DNA of 64,000 nucleotides from Sphingomonas parva (ex Maeng et al. 2020) (GTDB taxonomy: Bacteria > Pseudomonadota > Alphaproteobacteria > Sphingomonadales > Sphingomonadaceae), in contig NZ_SPDV01000021.1 in the NCBI RefSeq assembly GCF_004564275.1, positions 62,001-126,000 of the forward strand, read 5' to 3'. The notes under the pieces are model-generated. The model did no database searches, was not told where the DNA came from, and saw nothing but the letters and a program-made list of their open reading frames with translations. How positions within the stretch are numbered: the stretch's first letter is position 1; each line of letters starts with the position of its first letter. A program made the translations under genes and the position numbers. Below are positions 16,116 to 23,784 of this stretch, piece after piece.

Positions 16116-16483
16116 CCGCGCCATTGCGGCGAAGCGGCTCCGGGCCCTCCGGACTGCACCCTTTCTGCGCCGGGCCCGGAAGAGCTGCTCCGGTGTGGCC
16201 GGCGACTTGGGAACACGGAGGACACTCATCCGTCTCCCGGCGGAACCGGCCTGGCGTCCACCCGGAGAGGCGTGTCGTGACCGCCTGACGAGCGGGGTCA
16301 TCCTCGACCGGGCGGCGTGACCGGGAACCGGGCGCTCTTCAGGTCTGGGATCGTGCCCCTCCGCCAACGAAGAAATTGCAGATTTGGGAGATGCGGCGCG
16401 AGCGCGTAGAATGGCGGCCGGGTCCTGACGCCGCGAGCGGCTCCGTCCGCCTTTGCTCGCGCCGCACGCGAAGGAGACGAACG
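16116..16483. other. 368-base intergenic region
   Basis: TCCGGGCCC (16139-16147) and GGGCCCGGA (16172-16180) form a perfect 9-bp inverted repeat after the VOC gene, with a 24-base loop and no T-run. I see no convincing gene in the rest. A GAAGGAG ribosome site ends the region before the Gly-rich protein. Confidence 0.4.
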
Positions 16484-17125
16484 ATGACCAGGATCATCCC
16501 AGCCGCCGCCGCAGCGATGGCTGCCGCCCTGCTGCTCGCGCCGGCCTTGGCCGAGGCGCAGGGCGCCGGCTTCGCCGGGGTGAGTGCGGCCGGGCCGGGC
16601 GCCCGCGGCGGCGGCGCCTCCGGTGGAGGCTGGGGAATGGGCGTCCACAGCCGCGGCGCCGTCGGCATTGCCGGGGCGCGCTCCGGCGCAGGCCGCCAAG
16701 CCGGCTTCATCCGCGCGCACCGCAATGGCGGCCGGGGCGGCGATGGCCACGGCTCGGGCGACGGCGGTGGCACCGATGGCGGGTGGAACGAAGGGCATGG
16801 CGGCAGCGGCGCGCGCTGGCACAGCGGCCGCTGGAGCGGCGGCTCGGACGGCTGGTACGTCGGCGTCGGCGACGGCAATCCCGGCCGCGACTGGTCCGAT
16901 CGTGGCCACCGCCGGCGCCACGACCGCGACGAGGGCGACGTCCATGTCTGGGGCGGGGGCGGCAGCTGGGTCTATGCCGATGCAGGCTATGCCGATCGGG
17001 AGGACGGCTGGAGCGACGACGGCGCGTCCGGGGCGGACGAGCAGCCGCGCCCGCCGGGCTATCGCGAGGGCTGGCGCAATCCGTGCCGCAGCTTCGTATG
17101 GGACGGCACGTCCTGGCGCTGCTGA
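16484..17125 (+). CDS. Secreted Gly-rich protein with C-terminal PCRxxVWDGxxWRC motif
   Basis: 213 residues: a signal peptide (cut near residue 25, A-E-A-Q), a long low-complexity Gly/Ser/Arg/Asp-rich region, and a compact C-terminus G-W-R-N-P-C-R-S-F-V-W-D-G-T-S-W-R-C. The two cysteines near the end could form a disulfide. The same C-terminal motif closes another secreted protein encoded at 22438, although the rest differs. I know of no named family for it; an extracellular or cell-surface role is likely. The start is the ATG after GAAGGAGACGAACG. Confidence 0.7.
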   Translation: MTRIIPAAAAAMAAALLLAPALAEAQGAGFAGVSAAGPGARGGGASGGGWGMGVHSRGAVGIAGARSGAGRQAGFIRAHRNGGRGGDGHGSGDGGGTDGGWNEGHGGSGARWHSGRWSGGSDGWYVGVGDGNPGRDWSDRGHRRRHDRDEGDVHVWGGGGSWVYADAGYADREDGWSDDGASGADEQPRPPGYREGWRNPCRSFVWDGTSWRC

Positions 17126-17248
17126 GGAAGGCGCCGGCACCCACCTGAACGCGCGGGCCCACCCTCCGTCCTCGCTGCGCGCTGCTGCGCTTGCGCACGC
17201 CCGGGCGTTCGGCCACACCGCGCGCATCATTCCGAATGGAGCCCCGTC

Positions 17249-17671
17249 ATGCTGCGCGCCATGTCTGCCTGCCTCGCGGCGCCGTTCCCGATCGCCCTCG
17301 TCCAGGCTCTGGTCGTCGCCAACTGGCCGAAGGACGGAATGGGCGTGTTCGAGCATCCGAGCTCGATGTTCCTCGCCATGTACGTCCTCGTCTACGTCTT
17401 CGCATTGGTGATCGGCGTGCCGCTGTTCCTCGTCGCCCGGCGGCCGCGCCCCGTGACGGTTCGTTTCTACGCTCTGCTCGGGGCGGCGGCCTTGCTCACC
17501 CCGATCACTTTGTCGCTCGTCTGGACGGCGCTGCAGGTGCCGCTCTCGCCCTTCGTGATCGGCTACAATCTTCTGCTGTTCGGGTTCGGCGGCCTCGCGG
17601 CGGGGGCGCTGTTCTGGCGCATCCTCCGGCCGGATCGCCACGTCGTCCGGGCGCCTGCCGCCGCCGCCTGA
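17249..17671 (+). CDS. Four-helix membrane protein, tandem paralogue A
   Basis: 140 residues with four membrane segments (about 8-24, 42-64, 76-95 and 102-125). The end F-G-F-G-G-L-A-A-G-A-L-F-W-R-I-L-R-P-D is nearly the same as in the next gene, and both have a P-S-S-M-F-L/P-E-G-M-F-L loop, so the pair arose by tandem duplication. The TGA overlaps the next ATG (TGATG). No functional motif is recognised. Confidence 0.7.
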   Translation: MLRAMSACLAAPFPIALVQALVVANWPKDGMGVFEHPSSMFLAMYVLVYVFALVIGVPLFLVARRPRPVTVRFYALLGAAALLTPITLSLVWTALQVPLSPFVIGYNLLLFGFGGLAAGALFWRILRPDRHVVRAPAAAA

Positions 17672-18117
17672 TGCGCGCGTTCGCGCGGGTCGCCCTGGGG
17701 TTCGTCGTGGCGCCGGCTCCCCTGGCGGTGGGACAGGCACTCGTATTCGCCTTATGGCCGCGAGGGACGGGTTTCTCCTCCCATCCCGAAGGAATGTTCC
17801 TCGGCACGATGGTCTACGCTTACGCCTGCCAGGCGTTGCTCGGCGTGCCCCTTTGGCTGGCGATCCGGCGGCGGCGGCCGGCGGACCTGCGTCTCTACGC
17901 CCTCTGCGGTCTGGCAATCATGCTGCTGCCGATGGTGATCTCCGCGATCGGCTTCCGGCTCACCGGCTACGCTCCGATCTCGCTCGCGCGTGCCGCCTAT
18001 ACCTTTGTCTCCTTCGGCCTCGGCGGCCTTGCGGCCGGCGCGCTGTTCTGGGGCGTGGCGCGGCCCGATCTGCGAGCGCGGGCGCGTGCCGCAGAAGTCG
18101 CCCGGCACTTCGATTGA
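17671..18117 (+). CDS. Four-helix membrane protein, tandem paralogue B
   Basis: 148 residues with the same arrangement of four membrane segments as the preceding protein and the shared end F-G-L-G-G-L-A-A-G-A-L-F-W-G-V-A-R-P-D. The start is fixed by the TGATG junction. The two products may form a heteromeric membrane complex; the function is unknown. Confidence 0.7.
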   Translation: MRAFARVALGFVVAPAPLAVGQALVFALWPRGTGFSSHPEGMFLGTMVYAYACQALLGVPLWLAIRRRRPADLRLYALCGLAIMLLPMVISAIGFRLTGYAPISLARAAYTFVSFGLGGLAAGALFWGVARPDLRARARAAEVARHFD

Positions 18118-18178
18118 TCGACCGTCTCCACCCCGGCTTGGCTCCCGCCGCGCGTCGAAGGGCGGACGCCTCCGCCGC

Positions 18179-18415
18179 TCAGCCTTCGCCGCCCTCGTCG
18201 AACTCCCGGTCCATCGCCTCGCGCAGGCTGCGCGGCCGCATGTCGGTCCACACCTCCTGGATGTGGTCGAGGCATTGCCGCTTGCTGCCGCGCGTCCCCT
18301 CCGCGCGCCAGCCGAGCGGCAGCTCGCGGTCGGCCGGCCAGATGCTGTACTGCTCCTCGTCATTGACCACGACCAGATAGGTCGCGCCATCTTCCCCGCC
18401 GATGTCGTCGTCCAT
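18179..18415 (-). CDS. MbtH-family protein
   Basis: A 78-residue MbtH-like protein with all family marks: [24 protein letters not shown] and [11 protein letters not shown]. MbtH proteins bind and activate adenylation domains of non-ribosomal peptide synthetases. No synthetase, siderophore or peptide gene is in this window, so it is an orphan that must act on a distant partner, if any. A GGAGGAG ribosome site supports the ATG at 18415 over an upstream one. Confidence 0.9.
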   Translation of the reverse strand: MDDDIGGEDGATYLVVVNDEEQYSIWPADRELPLGWRAEGTRGSKRQCLDHIQEVWTDMRPRSLREAMDREFDEGGEG

Positions 18416-18518
18416 GGCAACGCTCCTCCGCTCGTCCGAGAATAGCATGGCCCGGGACGCGCACCCAGCCGAGCGCGCGATGCTTTCCCCCCGGACGATC
18501 AGGCTTTAGAGCGCGGCG

Positions 18519-18986
18519 ATGCCGAGTCTCCGCGCCATCACCCCCGACGATTTCGAGACGATCCGGCGCCACCGGCTCGCCATGTTCCGCGAGGGCGGGC
18601 GCCCGGCCGTGGCGATCGCGGCGATGGCCGAGCCGTTCGGCTTATGGCTGCGCCCGCGGCTCGACGACGGCCGCTATTTCGGCTGGATCGCGCAAGGGGA
18701 TGGGGGCGAGGTCGCCGCCGGCATCGGCATGATGGAGATCGACTGGCCGCCGCACTGGCTGCACCCGACCACCGGCCGGCGCGGCTATGTGCTCAACCTC
18801 TATGTCGAGCCGCAATACCGCCGCCGCGGCCTCGCCCGCCGCATGGTCGCCGCGGCGATGGACGAGGGGCGGGCGCGCGGGCTGGAGTACATGATCCTCC
18901 ATCCGAGCGAGCAGGGCCGGCCGCTCTACGAGAGCCTCGGCTGGAGCCCCACCGGCGAGCTCGGAATTGCCGTCCCGAAGGCTTGA
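18519..18986 (+). CDS. GNAT-family N-acetyltransferase
   Basis: A 155-residue acetyltransferase of the GCN5-related fold. The acetyl-CoA-binding motif A is Y-V-E-P-Q-Y-R-R-R-G-L-A-R-R-M-V (about residues 92-107), preceded by the beta strand G-Y-V-L-N-L and followed by G-L-E-Y-M-I-L-H-P-S and Y-E-S-L-G-W (motif B). The acceptor substrate is unknown. It stands alone between the orphan MbtH gene (opposite strand) and a lipoprotein. Confidence 0.85.
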   Translation: MPSLRAITPDDFETIRRHRLAMFREGGRPAVAIAAMAEPFGLWLRPRLDDGRYFGWIAQGDGGEVAAGIGMMEIDWPPHWLHPTTGRRGYVLNLYVEPQYRRRGLARRMVAAAMDEGRARGLEYMILHPSEQGRPLYESLGWSPTGELGIAVPKA

Positions 18987-18998
18987 ACGCGCCGCCGG

Positions 18999-19628
18999 TC
19001 AGCGCGGTCTCGGTTTCACTCCGCTGCTATGGATGTGCCATTTGCGCTGCTCGGCGGTGGCGCCCGGCACGTCGTTGACCCGGCGCAAAGTGACCGGCCC
19101 GTTCATATGGACCTCGGCGCCGCTCTTCAGCCGGCCGTAGACCACCACCGGCACCTCGACATAAGACGATCCGGCCGCGCCCTGCATCGGCCCGGGGGCG
19201 CCGACCTGGGCGTGATATTCGCCATATTTCGCGAAGCTCGCCGCGAAGGCTTCCGCGTCCATGCCGCTGGCCTTGCCGCCGTCCGACCAGAGCCGCCACG
19301 CCTCGCGATGCTTCCCGGCCTCGAGCAGAGCGTAATAGGTCTGCACGACGTTGGCGGCACCCTGGGCGCTCTCCTCGCTGAATGGCGCTTCGGAGACCGG
19401 CGTGCGGTCGTCGGGCAGCCCGCCGGGCGTGCCGGGGGCAGACGGCTCGACCGGCGGCAGCGGCGCCGGGGCGGCGGCGCCGTCCTCCGGCGCCGGAGAG
19501 GAGGCGGGCGCGTTGCCGACAGTGTTGGAGACGGGATCGGCCGCATTGGCGGCGTCGTTGCCCGGCGGCGCTTCGGAGCAGCCGGCGAGCGCGAGCAGGG
19601 CGGCCGCGGTGAGGAGTTCGTTACGCAT
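18999..19628 (-). CDS. Lipoprotein with Pro/Ala-rich linker
   Basis: A 209-residue lipoprotein: signal peptide with lipobox L-A-G-C (cysteine near residue 17), a Pro/Ala/Gly-rich linker to about residue 80, and a C-terminal domain (85-205) with V-V-Q-T-Y-Y-A-L-L-E-A-G-K-H-R-E-A-W-R-L-W that resembles an NTF2-like (SnoaL/DUF4440) fold. Membrane-attached, facing the periplasm. It has no catalytic signature. The nuclease gene upstream on the same strand starts at 20162, 51 bases before this ATG. Confidence 0.75.
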   Translation of the reverse strand: MRNELLTAAALLALAGCSEAPPGNDAANAADPVSNTVGNAPASSPAPEDGAAAPAPLPPVEPSAPGTPGGLPDDRTPVSEAPFSEESAQGAANVVQTYYALLEAGKHREAWRLWSDGGKASGMDAEAFAASFAKYGEYHAQVGAPGPMQGAAGSSYVEVPVVVYGRLKSGAEVHMNGPVTLRRVNDVPGATAEQRKWHIHSSGVKPRPR

Positions 19629-19679
19629 CAGGCCTGAACGAGCCGTGCAGGCGCCGCGTTCCTGCGGCGCGACCGCCGC

Positions 19680-20162
19680 TTACACGCACCAGGGCTCGCG
19701 GCGGCCGCTCCAGGTCCGCGCCAGCCCTTCCGAGACCAGCACATCGCCGAGGCTGCGACCGTCCCGGGTCACCACGCGCAGCTTGCGGCCGTAGCGGTCC
19801 TCGTCGCGCCCGACGCGGTGCAGCTCGAACGGGCCGGCGGCGAGCAGGTCGTCGAGGCGCCGCGTCGCCCGGCGGGCGAGCGCCTTCTCCTCCGGGCAGC
19901 GGCCGCGCAGCTCGGGCGTGTCGATGTCGGCGATGCGGATCCTTTCTTCGCCGTAGACGAAGGTGTCGCCGTCGATCACCCGCACCGCCGCCTGCGCGGT
20001 CTCGGGCCGCGTGCCCAGGCCAGGGATGTCGATCCACTCGTGCTCGAGCCACGGCGTGCCGTAGGCGGTGAGGCCGAGCAGTACACCGGCGAGGACCATC
20101 AGCCGCACGGCGCCGCGGCGGCGGCGGCGCGAGGCGCGCCCGCCGAAGGGAAAGTTGCTCAT
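19680..20162 (-). CDS. Thermonuclease-family (SNase) protein
   Basis: A 160-residue staphylococcal-nuclease-like protein with a basic N-terminus and one membrane/signal segment (about residues 18-36), so it is exported or anchored. The nuclease core shows R-V-I-D-G-D-T-F, R-I-A-D-I-D-T-P-E-L and D-R-Y-G-R-K, containing the Asp/Arg/Glu residues needed for Ca2+-dependent cleavage of nucleic acids. The protein ends near the last helix of the fold, a normal length. It may degrade extracellular DNA. Confidence 0.88.
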   Translation of the reverse strand: MSNFPFGGRASRRRRRGAVRLMVLAGVLLGLTAYGTPWLEHEWIDIPGLGTRPETAQAAVRVIDGDTFVYGEERIRIADIDTPELRGRCPEEKALARRATRRLDDLLAAGPFELHRVGRDEDRYGRKLRVVTRDGRSLGDVLVSEGLARTWSGRREPWCV

Positions 20163-20284
20163 CGGATCAGGCGGCGGCGCGCAGGTCGGCGGGCACAGGC
20201 AGGATCACGGGCATTTCACACTCTACGCAACGGACAGGCGGGACTCCCTCCCGCGAGGGCGCCGCGACGGGCGCGGACCGGAGC

Positions 20285-21481
20285 CTAGCAGTCTTTTCCG
20301 GCGAGGACAGGGGGAAGACCGGGGCGCAGCCCCGGACAGCGCCAGACTTGCCGGTGCACCACTTCGGCCGCGACCTTTTCACCGGCGGCGTTCAGGGCCG
20401 GGGTGAAGCGTGCGCCGGCTCTGATCACGGCGCAGGTGCGGCGATCGAGCATCTCGGATCCGCTCGGCTGCAGGATCGTGCAGTGGACCACGCGCCCATG
20501 CGAGCCGACCCGAAGCTTGACCTCGGTCGCCGCCGGTCGCGCGCCTCGCTTGGGTGCGATCTCCGGATAATCGTCCGTCGTGATCAGCTGCGAGAGATTG
20601 CCGGCGCGCGGCGGGACCGCGGGGGAGGGATCGACCGGCTCCGCCGGCGCGGTCAGCGGCAGCAGCGGTCCGCTGCAGGCGAGGGTCGAGCGTCCGAGGT
20701 CCATCACCGGCAAGGTCGCGTTGCGAACCGCCGCAGACGGTTCGTTCGGCTCCATGGTGGACCAATAGGGCGCGTGGTGGCCCGGAACGAGCTGAAGCCG
20801 GATCCGGCAGGTGGTGCGCGGCCGGCCCGCGGGCGCCAGCGCGAAGCGGCAGTCGCGCCGCGGCCGGCGGAAAGCCTGTGTCTCGGTGCAGCGCAGCGCC
20901 TCGATCGCGATCCTCGGCGGGATGCCGCGCATGATCTCGGGGGCGAATTGCTCGCAGCGCAGCTCGGCGTCCCCGCCGCAGGCGTCATAGAGCGCGAGAC
21001 GGATCGGAGCTTCGTTCGGCAGGAACTGCCGGAGCGGTGACGTGCGGTCCGCACCGATCCAGCTGTCCGGCGCATCCGCAAACCACGTCCGGTCGAGCCG
21101 CAGCCGGTCCATGCGCGCCCAGCGGATCACCGTCAGCACCTCCAGGAACAGTTCGTAGCGTACGCCGCGGTCGGGCCGGAAGTCCACGCCCTCCTGCGGC
21201 GTCACCGCGACCATCTCGAGCCTGCGCCGAAGCGCGACCAGATCCACTTTCTCGCCGTCCCAGCGGATGGCTCCGTCTGCCTCCAGCGCGAGGCGGTGGA
21301 ACCTGCGCACCTGCGCCAGCTCGGCCGGAGTCTCCCACAGCATGACCTTGTGCGTCGGCGGCGGATAGGTGAGCAGGAAGATCGGCATCACCGCCAGCCC
21401 GATCGATGCGAGCAGCAGCTGCGCCGCACGGCCGGGCGCGGCGAGATCGCTGCTCCAGAGGCTCGTTGCGTCGTGAGTCAT
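20285..21481 (-). CDS. ExbD-like / TonB C-terminal domain fusion protein
   Basis: 398 residues in three parts. Residues 19-39 form one membrane helix; 60-133 resemble the periplasmic domain of ExbD (A-L-E-A-D-G-A-I-R-W-D-G-E-K-V, L-R-R-R-L-E, F-R-P-D-R-G-V-R-Y and V-L-T-V-I-R); 300-385 resemble the TonB C-terminal domain (Y-P-E-I-A-P, V-K-L-R-V-G-S-H-G-R-V, A-G-A-R-F-T-P-A). ExbD needs a membrane aspartate for the proton path; none is present in this helix. So this looks like a TonB-type energy transducer with an ExbD-derived, probably non-conducting N-terminus. The middle 150 residues are cysteine-rich and unassigned. There are no exbB or tonB neighbours. Confidence 0.65.
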   Translation of the reverse strand: MTHDATSLWSSDLAAPGRAAQLLLASIGLAVMPIFLLTYPPPTHKVMLWETPAELAQVRRFHRLALEADGAIRWDGEKVDLVALRRRLEMVAVTPQEGVDFRPDRGVRYELFLEVLTVIRWARMDRLRLDRTWFADAPDSWIGADRTSPLRQFLPNEAPIRLALYDACGGDAELRCEQFAPEIMRGIPPRIAIEALRCTETQAFRRPRRDCRFALAPAGRPRTTCRIRLQLVPGHHAPYWSTMEPNEPSAAVRNATLPVMDLGRSTLACSGPLLPLTAPAEPVDPSPAVPPRAGNLSQLITTDDYPEIAPKRGARPAATEVKLRVGSHGRVVHCTILQPSGSEMLDRRTCAVIRAGARFTPALNAAGEKVAAEVVHRQVWRCPGLRPGLPPVLAGKDC

Positions 21482-21567
21482 CGCAAAGGATATACTATAT
21501 CATTCTGCGGCTCTGCACCAGCCGGAGCACTGCGGCACTCCCGACGGCCCTGCTGCGTTATCGCCTC

Positions 21568-21783
21568 ATGCCGTCGACGATCATCCGCCGCTTCGATTAT
21601 CGGGAGGAGACGCGGGAGCTCGTCGTGCTGTTCACCACCGGGCGTCGCTACGTCTATCGCGAGGTGCCGCCCGAGGCCGCCGCCGCCTTCCGCAATGCCT
21701 TCGCCAAGGGCCGCCACTTCAATGCCCGCATCCGCGGCCGATACCCATATGAGGAATGCGAGAGCGACGAGGAGGCCGCCTGA
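21568..21783 (+). CDS. KTSC-domain protein
   Basis: A 71-residue single-domain KTSC protein: F-D-Y-R-E-E-T-R-E-L-V-V-L-F, Y-V-Y-R-E-V-P-P-E, F-A-K-G-R-H-F-N-A-R-I-R-G-R-Y-P-Y. This small domain is often fused to or found near nucleic-acid enzymes, and a role in RNA or DNA binding is suggested by that context only. It is divergent from the ExbD/TonB fusion gene. I choose the ATG at 21568, directly at the domain start. Confidence 0.85.
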   Translation: MPSTIIRRFDYREETRELVVLFTTGRRYVYREVPPEAAAAFRNAFAKGRHFNARIRGRYPYEECESDEEAA

Positions 21784-21873
21784 GCGGGGTGCGCTCCGCG
21801 CTGAAATGACGTCATGACGCCGTCGTCGTTCGCTGGTATGTTTCGTACCTGCAACGGCTTCGGAGGGAAATGG

Positions 21874-22275
21874 ATGTCGCAGGAGAATGTCGATCTGGTC
21901 CGCGGGATCTACGATGCCTTCGGATCCGGCGACGTCGCCGGCGCGCTGTCCCGGATGGGCGACGACATCGTCTGGAACGAAGCCGAGAATTATCCTTATG
22001 CCGACGGCAATCCCTATCGCGGGCCTCAGGCGGTGCTCGGCGTGTTCGGGCGGATCGCCGGCGATTGGGACGGCTTCACCGTGATGCCCAACCAGTTCCT
22101 CGACGCCGGCGACACCGTCGTCGTGCTCGGCCGCTACCGCGGCACGTTCAAGGCGACCGGACGGGCCCAGAACAGCCAGATGATCCACGTCTGGCGCGTC
22201 GAGAACGGCAAGGCGGCCTCGTTCCAGCAATATGTCGACACGCTGCAGGTCGCGCGGGTGACCGGCCAGGTCTGA
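21874..22275 (+). CDS. SnoaL-like / NTF2-fold protein
   Basis: A 133-residue NTF2-like protein (N-V-D-L-V-R-G-I-Y-D-A-F, M-G-D-D-I-V-W-N-E, Y-R-G-P-Q-A-V, V-V-V-L-G-R-Y-R-G, H-V-W-R-V-E-N-G-K-A-A-S-F-Q-Q-Y-V-D-T). The fold serves as a small-molecule pocket in isomerases, cyclases and dehydratases; the activity is unknown. The ATG at 21874 has CGGAGGG 6 bases upstream. Stand-alone gene. Confidence 0.85.
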   Translation: MSQENVDLVRGIYDAFGSGDVAGALSRMGDDIVWNEAENYPYADGNPYRGPQAVLGVFGRIAGDWDGFTVMPNQFLDAGDTVVVLGRYRGTFKATGRAQNSQMIHVWRVENGKAASFQQYVDTLQVARVTGQV

Positions 22276-22437
22276 GCGCCCGCTCCCCACCGCCCGTGAA
22301 ACGGCTCCGGTCGCCGTTCGTTATTCTCCCGCCCGCGACATGCGGGCGGAAGAGCACCTTGCGCGGGCTCGAGCGTCCCTGGGGTGCACGTGCGTGGGTT
22401 CGAGCGGCGCCCGAGCCGCTCCGATGGGAGAGCGAAG

Positions 22438-22773
22438 ATGCGCAAGCTGTTGCTTGGAGCAGCCGCGGCGCTCGTGGCCGCGATGGTCATCCCGATCAGC
22501 GCCGCGGCTGAGGCCCGGCCGGGAGGCGCAGCCGCGGTAATCGTCCATGTCGGCGGAGACGGCGGCTGGCGCGGCGATCGGATGCGCTGGCGCGGCGACG
22601 ATCGTTGGCGTTGGCGCGACGGCCGTAGCTGGAGCCGGCGCGACTGGAACGATCGCCGCTGGCACGGCCCACGCCGCGGGTGGCGGGACCATCCCGGATT
22701 CGGCTGGGGCAGCACCTGGCGCCGTCCGTGCCGCGGCCTGGTGTGGGACGGCTGGGGCTGGCGCTGCTGGTAG
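22438..22773 (+). CDS. Secreted Arg/Trp-rich protein with C-terminal PCRxxVWDGxxWRC motif
   Basis: 111 residues: a signal peptide (cut near residue 24, A-A-A-E-A), a V-I-V-H-V-G-G strand, an Arg/Trp/Asp-rich middle (R-W-R-G-D-D-R-W-R-W-R-D-G-R) and the C-terminus R-R-P-C-R-G-L-V-W-D-G-W-G-W-R-C-W. The last 17 residues match the end of the Gly-rich protein at 16484, so these are two members of one secreted-protein family with unrelated-looking middles. The strongly basic Trp-rich middle could bind anionic polysaccharide or nucleic acid. Confidence 0.7.
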   Translation: MRKLLLGAAAALVAAMVIPISAAAEARPGGAAAVIVHVGGDGGWRGDRMRWRGDDRWRWRDGRSWSRRDWNDRRWHGPRRGWRDHPGFGWGSTWRRPCRGLVWDGWGWRCW

Positions 22774-22800
22774 GCGGGCGGCGAACGCCCGCCGCAGGGC

Positions 22801-23136
22801 TCATTCGGCGGGGATCACCGGCGCGGGAAGCAGGGCATCGGCATCGACGCCCTCCGCGAAGCGGGCGCCGAAGCGGCCGCCGAACGCCCAGCGGATCTGG
22901 ATCGGCACAGTGCCGAGGCGCGGCAGGCTGATCGAGCCTTCGGCCCCGATCGGCAGCGGCATGGCGCAGCGGCCGCCGACGCCCTGGCCGGAGAAATCGG
23001 AGACCTGCACGTTCACGCGCTGGCCGTTCACCTCGATGGCGCTGACCACCGAGAGGTCGACGCGCGCGCTCCGCGCCACCTCGGTAGGAGGCGTCTCGAA
23101 GCTCTTGGTCGATTTTCTGAACGAGCCGTAGCGCAT
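22801..23136 (-). CDS. PilZ-domain protein (degenerate)
   Basis: A 111-residue PilZ-like protein. The second c-di-GMP motif is present as D-F-S-G-Q-G, and the last strand R-W-A-F-G-G-R-F-G-A-R-F is characteristic, but the N-terminal R-x-x-x-R that normally contacts the ligand is not evident (only R-S-A-R). It may therefore bind weakly or serve as an adaptor. The ATG at 23136 fits the AAAGGAAG site better than a GTG two codons upstream. Confidence 0.7.
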   Translation of the reverse strand: MRYGSFRKSTKSFETPPTEVARSARVDLSVVSAIEVNGQRVNVQVSDFSGQGVGGRCAMPLPIGAEGSISLPRLGTVPIQIRWAFGGRFGARFAEGVDADALLPAPVIPAE

Positions 23137-23322
23137 TGCCACTTCCTTTGCGGGAACAGAACGGTCGTAGGCAACAGAGGATGCTGGTTAACCCGGCGCT
23201 AACCACGAATGTTGGCCGAGGCTTACCTTTTCCTAACCGCGTTGCCGGTTCCGGCCCGTCTGATCGGGCCGGATGCGGCCGGTGCTGGACTCCCCGGGGC
23301 GTCTCGCGCCAAGGACGGACCG

Positions 23323-23784
23323 GTGAGGGACGACCGCTTCAAGATCGCCGTGGACGAGGATTATGTCGCTGCCCTCGGCCTCGCGGTCTATGCATTCGCG
23401 ACGCTCGAATGGCGGGCGATCCAATGCTGCGAGCGGATCGCGCCGGGCAGCGTCGACGCGCTCGAGGACCGCACCGCCGGCCGTGTCGCCGACACTTTGC
23501 GCCGCCTCGTCTCGGAGGCGCTCGAGCCCTCGCCCGAGCAGCAGGCGCTGGAGCAGGCGGCGCGCGACTTCCAGGCCTTCACCCGCACCCGCAACAACCT
23601 GGTCCACGCCAAGCCCGGCAAGGCGGCCGACGGCGCCCAGCGCCTGTTCCGCGACGGCGATCAATGGACCATCGCCGAGATGGAGACGGTCGCCGACGCC
23701 TTCACCGCCTGCGCGCTGCGCCTCGAGGCCTTTCTCGAAGGCGTGCTTGCCGGGTCCCCCCGGCAGGATCGCGGCAGATCTTGA
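23323..23784 (+). CDS. HEPN-like protein
   Basis: About 153 residues from the GTG at 23323 (an upstream start at 23209 is open but less protein-like). All-helical, with R-N-N-L-V-H (R-N-x3-H), the signature of HEPN-domain ribonucleases and HEPN-type antitoxin/toxin proteins, near the middle of the protein. No MNT nucleotidyltransferase or other usual partner is adjacent. The family also includes non-catalytic RNA-binding members. I regard the assignment as probable but not certain. Confidence 0.55.
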   Translation: MRDDRFKIAVDEDYVAALGLAVYAFATLEWRAIQCCERIAPGSVDALEDRTAGRVADTLRRLVSEALEPSPEQQALEQAARDFQAFTRTRNNLVHAKPGKAADGAQRLFRDGDQWTIAEMETVADAFTACALRLEAFLEGVLAGSPRQDRGRS

